This document shows positions 56,565 to 64,000 of a DNA stretch of 64,000 nt, piece after piece (position 1 is the stretch's first letter; each line of letters starts with the position of its first letter). Made by a program: the position numbers and the translations under genes. Origin of the DNA: Nannobrachium achirus (taxonomy: Eukaryota; Chordata; Actinopteri; Myctophiformes; Myctophidae). The notes beneath the pieces were generated by a model. The model did not search any database. It was not told the origin of the DNA and was given only the letters and a program-made list of their open reading frames with translations. The DNA lies in the NCBI GenBank assembly GCA_963921795.1, contig OY997642.1, forward strand, positions 61,279,409 to 61,343,408, in the 5' to 3' direction.

Positions 56565-57490
56565 TCCACCCATCCATTCCAGGTTCCAGATAATCCAGCA
56601 GCAGCGTCCGGGTCTTTCCTGCAGCGCTGGCTGTGTTCCAGTCCCAGTGGTTCTGTGTCACTGCTTACGGAGGCAGAGCATCAGGTCCCTGTGGCCGTCA
56701 TTGGACTCTACAGATACCCGTCCCCTCCTCAGCCTCAGTACTTCAGTTATTACATAATAGTCTAATTGCAATCATTTGAAATGATCAGTTACTTTCGCCT
56801 ATAATCGTTATAATCTTTTCTATGGCGAACATTAAAAAAGCAGAAATGGCTGCTCTACAAGCTTACAACACGCCACTTTGTAAATACCTACACACAAGTG
56901 GTCATACAGCCCTACCACCATGATGTGTGTGGACTACAATCCAGGAGAAACAGCCTGGTGCTCATACGGCCCCACCACCCTGATGTGTATGGACTACAAT
57001 CCAGTCATTTCCAAAAGGTAGTCATGTGCACTGTACGCAGTTTTTAAACTGTAGACTGTTACACTGTATGGTTTTTGTTGTTTTGGGTTGTCTTGGGTGA
57101 CTTGTTGTTGTCTTGTTGTTTTGGGTTGTCTCGTGTGTGTAATAAGGCTGAGAGTGCTCCTGGCACAAGCATTTCATTGTATATCTGTACCTGTATGGAT
57201 ATGCGTGTGACAAATAAACCTGAACCTGAAGTCAAACCAGGTTCCAGATAATCCAGCGGCAGCAGCAGCATAGAGACCTGAAGAGACACCAGCTTGTCCA
57301 CAATGCAGAGACACCCTTCCAGTGTAACATGTGTGATGAGAGTTTCAGTCGGTCAGGTAACCTGAAGAGACAACCTTCCAGTGTAACGTGTGTGATGAGA
57401 GTTTCAGTCGGTCAAGTAACCTGAAGACACACCAGTGTGTCCACACTGAAATGAAGCCTTACCACTGCACACAGAGTGACATAACACCCT
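56565..57490 (+). pseudogene. M1, M2 and ZF remnant, unit 3
   Basis: M1 (VPDNPAAASGSFLQRWLCSS) at 56575, M2 (CVDYNPGETAWCSYGPTT) at about 56925, then a LINE-type insert at 57013-57232. The finger block resumes as DLKRHQLVHNAETPFQCNMC, with linker-deleted junctions at about 57365. It ends TEMKPYHCTQSDI, where the finger's second cysteine has become serine. Confidence 0.7.
57013..57232 (+). mobile_element. Retroelement 3' end inserted in unit 3
   Basis: The unit 2 copy (44032-44060) reads straight from CAGTCATTTCCA to GTCAAACC. Here about 215 bp intervene, ending GTGTGACAAATAAACC and TGAACCTGAA, a fish LINE/SINE 3' end. Confidence 0.7.
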
Positions 57491-58269
57491 ATTAAATATA
57501 AAGGTATCTATATAGTAACTATTTACTAACTACAAAGGAAAAAGGGGAGACCTGGTTAATCCTACAAGATACATTTTCTGATGAGCAACTCTCAAGGCTC
57601 GAGCAAACCTTCAGCTCCGACGACTACGTGGTTGGAACAAAAAAAAAAAACTACTTGCTGAGAGCATTGGCCTAACAGAAAGCCAGGAAAGAAACGGCCC
57701 TAAGGGCCTCAATTATTTCACACGTGTTATTTTTCATCAAATGCAGACGGGATAAGCACCCTATGTTTTAATATAAATGTATTCATTCCTAACTTAGCCT
57801 ATTTAATATAAAAGGTATAATAAATATTTACTAACTACGAAGGAAAAAGGGGAGACCTGGTTAATCCTACCTAAAGTAAAGGACATTTACAAAATAAATG
57901 CCAAACTATCACCTCTGAACTGCAGGGGGTGTCCAGTGATGAGGTTCATTCATTGCTTGGAGTGAAGAGTGCAAGAAGAAGGGGGCAGGGTGTATGCATG
58001 CATAACTTGGCCTATTTAATATAAAAGGTATCTATATACTGTATACGTGGTAAATATGCAAATAATAACTACAAAGGAAAAAGGGTGACCTGGTTAATCC
58101 TACAAGAGCTGAGAGCATTGGCCTAACAGAAACCCAGGTAAGAAACAGCCCTAAGGGCCTCTATTATTTCACAGGAGACGGGATAGGCACCCTATGTTTT
58201 AATATAAATGTATTCATGCATAACTTAGCCCATTTAATATAAAGGTATCTATATAATACATATGTACTA

Positions 58270-58587
58270 ACTACAAAAGTAGTTAGTACTTCGGGCCGCT
58301 CACATCTAGAGTCCACGCCCGCTTCTTTACTAAAAAACGTTTTTTTTCCCAAAAAAAAAGTTTTTTGAAAAATAAATAAATAAATAAAAAAATTTTTTTT
58401 GGAGGGGAACTATTGTGCCGTAGCGCACGTTTCCGGTCGGACATATTTGACCGCCGGACGCACTTCCGGTTCAGAACTCCGTGTGCCACGTGATCAGTCC
58501 TAGCCAATTGGACTGCTTTGGGTCGTCTGTATGTATGTATGTATGTCGAATGCACCGTTCTGTCAGTTTCAAATTGTATATAGAGAT
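58270..58587. other. Spacer insert before the unit 3 ZF block
   Basis: A/T homopolymer runs at about 58337-58400, GC-rich sequence, and a GTAT repeat at 58530-58546. It is not present before the equivalent ZF blocks in units 1 and 2. No gene. Confidence 0.5.
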
Positions 58588-58825
58588 GTGGGAAGAGTTG
58601 CAGTAGCATAGCTGACCTGAAGAAACATGAGCGTGTTCAACCAGGAGAGAGACCCTTCCAGTGTAAACAGTGTGAGAAGATGACGTTCACTGCGGCAAGT
58701 AACCTGAAGAGACACCCTTCCAGTGTAACGTGTGTGAAGAGAGTTTCAGTCAGTCAAGTAACCTGAAGAGACACCTGTGTGTCCACACTGAAATGAAGCT
58801 TACCACTACACACAGTGTGACATAA
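58588..58825 (+). pseudogene. C2H2 zinc-finger remnant, second block of unit 3
   Basis: Matches 45352-45500: [20 protein letters not shown], a three-base insertion near 58681, the linker-deleted junction at 58705-58725, and a final finger before module R. Confidence 0.72.
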
Positions 58826-59169
58826 CAGCCCATTTAATATAAAAGGTATCTATATATAGTAAATAATTACTAACTACAAAGGAGAAAGGGGAGACCTGGT
58901 TAATCCTACCAGAGCAATTTTCTGATAAGCAACTCTCAAGGCTCGAGCAAACTTTCAGCTCCAACGACTACGTGGTTGGAACAAAAAACACAACTTGCTG
59001 AGAGCATTGGAATAACAGAAACAGTTAACGGCCTTATGGACCTCTATCATTTCACATATTAAGTTATTTTATCAAATGCAATCATATATCGACTATTTAA
59101 TCCAATTTATTGTGAAATAGAACTTTGCAACATTACTACATCCTGCCCTACTTAATTGTGCCCACACAG

Positions 59170-59584
59170 GCCACGCTGACCGGTGACAAGTGGGAGAGAA
59201 TCGAAAGTCAAACAGTTAACACGCGGGTGACTAACCGGTCTTTCTGGCCGATTTTGAGATCGCAAATTGGAATATCCAATCACGGCTGTCCTACTGGTCA
59301 GGACCCCCAGCACCGCTGCCTCCCCCAGCACCAGGACGGTTGCCGTGACACCCTGCGTCTTCCCCAGCACCACGCTGGTCCAGGAGAGGCTGCGAGTGGC
59401 CCAGGCTGCCAGCACCTCCACCGCAGACCTCACCCAGAGGCACAAACTGAGGCGATGCGCATCTGCCACGACCACAGCTGCCGACAAGGAGGAGGGGGAC
59501 AGACATGACCCAACACTACACCACTCTACAACGCCCACTTGTGCCAGGTTTTCCACGACAATGACCTGGGTAGAGTGGTGTGAA
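59170..59584 (+). pseudogene. Exon-like block X, full copy B
   Basis: Follows TTGTGCCCACACAG as in copy A and shares ATLTGDKWERIE and the 120-residue frame, with scattered substitutions. Open frames exist in three phases in both copies, so retention of any one frame is weak evidence for coding function. Confidence 0.5.
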
Positions 59585-59899
59585 AGTGGTACTAAACGTG
59601 GTACTAAAAAGTATTGAATCTAGAGTAGGTCTGAGCTAGGCCAACACATCATAATGACTGATCACTCAATGACTTGACTAGACCACCACCAGGACATAGT
59701 TGTAAAACATAATAGATTCTATTGTGTTATAACCACTATTATAATCTATCAGTGTATTAGTTATCATAGTAATACATTAATACTTTATAGTGTATTGTAA
59801 TCAGTTGTAATCCAATATAGTGTATTATAATTAGCATAGTTGTAATACAAATTTATATTGTATTGTAATCAGTTAAAAAGGGTCAATTTGTTTCTTACC

Positions 59900-61440
59900 G
59901 ATGGAAAATGTAGATATTGTTATGTGGTGTCATGTTGTGTGGTGCTAAAGCTGCAGTCGAAAAGGGGCTTTTAAAGAGGGAGCTAAGGCTGTCCAGAGAC
60001 ACTTTCACTCCAAGACCTGTTCTGAAAAAGAAAAAAAAAACACCATGTTGGCTACAAGTCCTAGTTTCAAAAGATCTCGACTAGGATGGACATGTTTGAG
60101 AAGCTGGCAAGGAAGGCAGAAAAGTAACAATTATAGAACAAGGCTCATATCTTTATCATCCAGCGACTGCTGCGACTCACTGGATTATTTCCGGTTCCGA
60201 GTAGAGATTCTGACTGAACGCTGTTAATGGGGGGTGGAGTGGAGACGATAGTCTTTTAAAGATATCCACCCAACTGTTAACATTTAAATTACATTAAATG
60301 TAGCTATAAACCTGTCCAGTCAACACTGAATGAGTATACAAATTAACAGCACAAAAACAGAAGAAAGACAAACACATTATATTGCTATGTTCCACGCAGG
60401 GTTGTCTGGGTTTTTTGTGCGTCCGCCATCCCCTCCTATTCCATCATCCTCTTTGAGGTCTCCCGTTACCTGGCTCTACCCACATCCAATCACCACCGCC
60501 TGCAGTCTATAAAAGCTGTGCCCGTCTCAACTCCGTCTCTCCAAAAACATTTCCCCTGTTTGTTGCCCTGTCCCTTTGTATTATGTTCTTGTAGATATTC
60601 GAGTCCTAGAGCAAACTTTAGTAAATTAGTGTATTTCCCCAACTATGTAAATTCTGAGATATATGCCGCTGCCTTGGGACAGACAGAGGCCTCCATAGGT
60701 GATTCCATTTACAAAATAAATGCCAAACTACCAACTCTGAACTGCAGGGGCTGTCCAGTGATGAGGTTCATTCATTGCTTGGAGTGAAGAGTGACAAGTC
60801 CAAGAATAAGGGGGGCAGGGTGTATGCATGCATAACTTAGCCCATTTAATATAAAAAAGGTATCTATATATAGTCAATATAACTAAAAAGGAAAAAGGGG
60901 AGACCTGGTTAATCCTACAAGAGCAATTTTCTGATGAGCAACTCTCAAGGCTCTACTAAGATGGACGTGATTGAGAAGCTGTCGAGGAAAGCACAAAAGT
61001 AACAACTATCAATAGAAAACAGTTATCTCTTAATCATCCAGCGACTCACTGGATTATTTCAGGTTCTGAGTAGCGAGTGACTGGACGCTGTTACTGGGAG
61101 GTGGAGTGGAGTGGAGACGATAGTCTTTTAAAGATATCCACCCAACTCTGTTAACATAGAATTGAGCGTATATAAATTCATTTAAATGTAGCTATAAACC
61201 TGTCCAGTCAACACTGAATATGTATACAAATTAATATCACAAAACCAGAATAAACACAATCAAACATAATAGGAAACGTTATATCCCAACTTAAGTCGGG
61301 AAAAGCACTCAACGTTCGGATAAGAAATTCCGACTTTAGCCGGGATTGGCACCCCGTGTTTTAATATAAATGTATCCATGCATAACTTAGCCTATTTAAT
61401 ATAAAGGTATCTATATATACTAAATATCGAGGGCTTGGAG
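59900..61440 (+). repeat. Array modules Y, D, V, S, R, D, Q (unit 3)
   Basis: Intact reference copy of this order without inserts. Its D module at 60170-60260 shows the empty site for the 588-bp insert (ACTGGATTATTTCCGG, then GAGTAGAGAT). Confidence 0.8.
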
Positions 61441-61551
61441 CGCCCAAGTGACATCTTTGGCGAAAATGACTTTTTTACATCATTTTAAAGGTCTCTGCGA
61501 ACTCTATCAGTTTTATGTAATAATAATTTTTACTTTTTGACACGACCAACC

Positions 61552-61983
61552 ATGCCCCCCCTTCCTCCCACATATGGCTCCCGCACTCCCCACAAAAAAC
61601 AAAATTACTCCATCTTGAGCACAGTAGATTTTCCCCCACTATTTGGCCACGACTCCGCTATATCGATCCCTGGTCCATCCGCTGATCTCTTGCTGCCCCC
61701 CCAGTCAGTGGGGCCTCAGCCGTCCGCCTCTGGTCAAAAAACAAACGACCGCAAACAGCTGTTGAAGGCAGCTGTTAGGCGACAGTCTGTGTGTCCCACT
61801 ATAAGTCCATCAGAACCACATATATCATCCCCCCCAAAACAGCAGCCCCCACCATCCGCCTCTCCTCCTGCTGCTGTCAACACGTCCCAAATACATTCCA
61901 TAACAGTTACTAGTAACACGGTGCCAGTAATTCCTCCATTAATTCCTCCTACAGTCCTTGTTTTGGCTTCATACCTAACTTAG
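61552..61983 (+). CDS. Ser/Pro-rich protein in an insert
   Basis: 143 codons from the ATG at 61552. Low complexity, with ILSTVDFPPLFGHDSA and a region rich in SPPKQQPPPSASPPA. The last codons lie in repeat sequence. The insert spans about 61538-61970 between Q and R. It resembles the Pro-rich linker of the 51.5-kb frame in composition only; a real gene is doubtful. Confidence 0.35.
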   Translation: MPPLPPTYGSRTPHKKQNYSILSTVDFPPLFGHDSAISIPGPSADLLLPPQSVGPQPSASGQKTNDRKQLLKAAVRRQSVCPTISPSEPHISSPPKQQPPPSASPPAAVNTSQIHSITVTSNTVPVIPPLIPPTVLVLASYLT

Positions 61984-62399
61984 CCTATTTAATATAAAGG
62001 TATCTATATATATACTAAATATGTACTAACTACAAAGGTAAAAGGGGAGACCTGGTTAATCCTACAAGAGCAATTTTTTTTTTTTTTTCAAACCCCCGAA
62101 CCCTAACCCGACGGACAGCCAGTTTGTAAACACAACAGCGGAGGTAAAAGGGGAGACCTGGTTAATCCTACAAGAGCAATTTTCGCAAAGCTCAAGCAAA
62201 CTTTCAGCTCTAACGACTACATCATCAAATGCAGACATCGACCATTTAATCTAATTTATTGTCTTGTCATACTACAACTTTAAGGACAGAACAAATGTCC
62301 AGCTCAAGGACAGATTGAGGACCACAAAAAAAGGGTAAAGGGTACCACAAAAAGCAGGCCACCATCACCTCTCCCGTCCTGCCCCATGAATAATTAATT

Positions 62400-62717
62400 C
62401 TTCCTTTCATCCACCCATCCATTCCAGGTTCCAGATAATCCAGCAGCAGCATCCGGGTCTTTCCTGTAGCGCTGGCTGTGTTCTAGTTAGAGCCCTGCAC
62501 GGGCCTGAAATGTGGGTCCCGGCTCGGCCCGGGCCCGTGGAATTAAGGCCCGGCCCGGCCCCAGGCCCGTTAGTGAGCTTCATAAACGAGCCCGGCCCAT
62601 TAAAAAAAGCAGAAATGGCTGCTCTACAAGCTTACAACTTACAACACTGAAGACACAACAGTGTGTCCACACTGGAATGAAACCTTACCACTGCACATAT
62701 TTGACATAACACCCTAT
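62400..62717 (+). pseudogene. M1, hAT end and ZF remnant, unit 4
   Basis: M1 is truncated at about 62483. A GC-rich hAT-like left end follows (TAGAGCCCTGCACGGGCC, 62491). Last comes a final-finger remnant, QQCVHTGMKPYHCTYL, ending at GACATAACACCCTAT. Confidence 0.6.
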
Positions 62718-63195
62718 GGCCCAGCCAATCAGGTTTTTTTTCACATATCCTTTCAGGCTATGGGATGTCGCTCACAACAGCATGTGATGTGAACCGTCAA
62801 ATCGTCTCAATCCCTCCGAATAAATTCGAACAACTTTTTTATTGAACCAACCGTCAACATGACCATTGTAGGGTCCCTGATTTTTCAGCGGGCCGGTCGT
62901 AATAGCCCAGTGGGCGCAACTGGAAACGCCCCAGTGCCCCAGGCCCAGGACATGGGGACTGTATTCGCCCTACTGGTGTTTCCACCACCACCCCCACCAG
63001 TTGTGCCCCCACCAAGGCCTGTGCCCCCACCACCACCCAGAGTGCAGTGTGGGAGGCTGCCGGTGACAGCGATGCCTGATGGCAAATATGTGCAGGCTTG
63101 AAATCTGGCTGTGAAGGAGCTCCTTTGTTATGGAAGACTTTGATTAAATAAAAAGGAAAAGGAAAAATGAAAAGAAAAAAAAAGACAAAAAAAAA
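62718..63195 (+). mobile_element. Poly(A)-tailed retrocopy with 15-bp target duplication
   Basis: GACATAACACCCTAT stands at 62703-62717 and again at 63196-63210, while unit copies at about 39462 and 57477 have it once. The 478-bp insert ends in ATTAAATAAA signals and an A-rich tail of about 50 bases next to the right copy. These are the marks of LINE-driven retrotransposition of an mRNA. It contains the frame at 62859-63101. Confidence 0.85.
62859..63101 (+). CDS. 80-residue proline-rich frame in the retrocopy
   Basis: ATG at 62859 (MTIVGSLIFQRAGRNSPVGA), then a PPPPPP-rich centre and VTAMPDGKYVQA before the stop. The parent gene is not recognised. An intact frame within a retrocopy suggests recent insertion or that this is only part of the parent. 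Confidence 0.4.
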   Translation: MTIVGSLIFQRAGRNSPVGATGNAPVPQAQDMGTVFALLVFPPPPPPVVPPPRPVPPPPPRVQCGRLPVTAMPDGKYVQA

Positions 63196-63210
63196 GACAT
63201 AACACCCTAT

Positions 63211-63689
63211 TAAATATAAAGGTATCTATATAGTAAATATTTACTAACTACAAAGGAAAAAAGGGAGACCTGGTTAATCCTACAAGATCAATTTTCTGAT
63301 GAGCAACTCTCAAGGCTCGAGCAAACCTTCAGCTCCGACGACTACGTGGTTGGAACAAAAAAGAGACTACTACACATGTTATTTTTCATCAAATGCAGAC
63401 GGGATAAGCACCCTATGTTTTAATGTATTCATGCCTAACTTAGCCTATTTAATATAAAAGGTATCTATATATAATAAATATTTACTAACTACGAAGGAAA
63501 AAGGGGAGACCTGGTTAATCCTACCTAAAGTAAAGGACATTTACAAAATAAATGCCAAACCACCACCTCTGAACTGCAGGGGGTGTCCAGTGATGAGGTT
63601 CATTCATTGCTTGGAGTGAAGAGTGCAAGAAGAAGGGGGCAGGGTGTAGCATGCATAACTTGGCCTATTTAATATAAAAGGTATCTATT
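63211..63689 (+). repeat. Array modules R, R, S (unit 4)
   Basis: R cores at 63266 and 63506 and S at 63595, matching 57490-58060 in order and spacing. Confidence 0.8.
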
Positions 63690-64000
63690 AAGGCTGGGAT
63701 TTTAACTGATTAATTGCGATTAATTAATTACAGAAAATTAATGCGATTAAAAAAATTAACGCATTTTAATCGCACTTAGTTTTTGCACCACAGAACCTTC
63801 AGTTTCGGGCATACCGATCATAGCGATGCACCAACCAAGAAGAGACAACAAACGCAAAGGGAGAAGTAGCCGATCAGAGCGCTTTGCTTGGCCCAGTAGA
63901 TGTGAAATTTAGATTTAAAAAACTCACTCGTTGATTCACTCGTACAACAAAATGTGTTTTACTTGGAAAAAAATGCTTCTCATGTCAAATATCGATGTGC
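63690..64000. mobile_element. Left part of an AT-rich MITE, cut by the window end
   Basis: Starts GGCTGGGATTTTAACTGATT, followed by repeated GATTAATT/AATTAATGCG motifs typical of a fish DNA-element terminus. The right end is outside the window. Confidence 0.5.

Larger units (their letters stand above)
32640..63700 (+). repeat. Decayed tandem array of about 6-kb ZNF-related units
   Basis: Module R (core GACCTGGTTAATCC, preceded by ATTTAATATAAAGGTATC and ACTAACTACAAAGG) occurs near 32709, 33758, 34055, 38502, 39536, 40256, 41697, 43296, 44490, 45984, 46454, 54585, 55816, 56361, 57546, 57850, 58085, 58890, 60898, 62046, 62151, 63266 and 63506. All 23 are on the plus strand. Module S (GATGAGGTTCATTCATTG) occurs nine times, near 38381, 39790, 41557, 46290, 54451, 55674, 57936, 60760 and 63595. 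The order M1, M2, ZF, R, S, X, Y, D, V, S, R, D, Q, R recurs from 43.5, 56.5 and 62.4 kb. Confidence 0.8.

Overview
This window looks like vertebrate, almost certainly teleost fish, nuclear DNA. Evidence: a single-exon RING/B-box/coiled-coil/PRY-SPRY TRIM gene of the expanded fish type; a ZBED-like hAT transposon with an intron; L2/CR1-type LINE 3' ends; a tRNA-derived SINE; many hAT and foldback MITEs; long AC, GA and AT microsatellites; and fragments of a fish-type C2H2 zinc-finger (ZNF) family. There is no prokaryotic gene organisation. Several nominal open frames begin at TTG or GTG, so I chose starts at real ATG codons or at splice acceptors.

Region 1 (1 to about 27 kb) is gene-poor. It holds the one host gene that looks intact (TRIM, 4857-6416, minus) and one nearly complete hAT transposon at 15864-20352. 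That element has an 8-bp target duplication CCCTCTAG, and its two-exon transposase stays in frame across the predicted splice for 695 residues. Around them are MITEs whose boundaries can be set from exact 8-bp duplications (25-500, 1884-2245, 22705-23018). A hairpin family built on GATCTACAAGC recurs here and across the window.

Region 2 (27 to about 34 kb) holds copies of a ZNF N-terminal acidic exon, a broken two-exon C2H2 gene split by one of the hairpins, and a 133-bp tandem array derived from the body of a tRNA-SINE.

Region 3 (about 34 kb to the end) is a decayed tandem array of units of roughly 6 kb. The same landmarks recur in the same order and orientation: module M1, tandem-repeat module M2, zinc-finger remnants (ZF), module R (23 copies, all on the plus strand), module S (9 copies), a duplicated exon-like block X, then modules Y, D, V, S, R, D and Q. 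The zinc-finger remnants share what looks like a 25-bp deletion that breaks the frame, so the block probably spread after it was already dead.

Because the units are repeats of one another, later insertions can be read as filled versus empty sites. These are: a 5.5-kb element carrying a gag-like frame and an SGNH-hydrolase frame, itself interrupted by a 2.9-kb terminal-inverted-repeat element with ten TATGGTGTGAC-type motifs; a 588-bp insert carrying an unrecognised gene whose decayed relative lies 2 kb away; a Ser/Pro-rich frame; a LINE 3' end; and a poly(A)-tailed retrocopy with a perfect 15-bp target duplication. These insertions are the best candidates for undescribed biology here.
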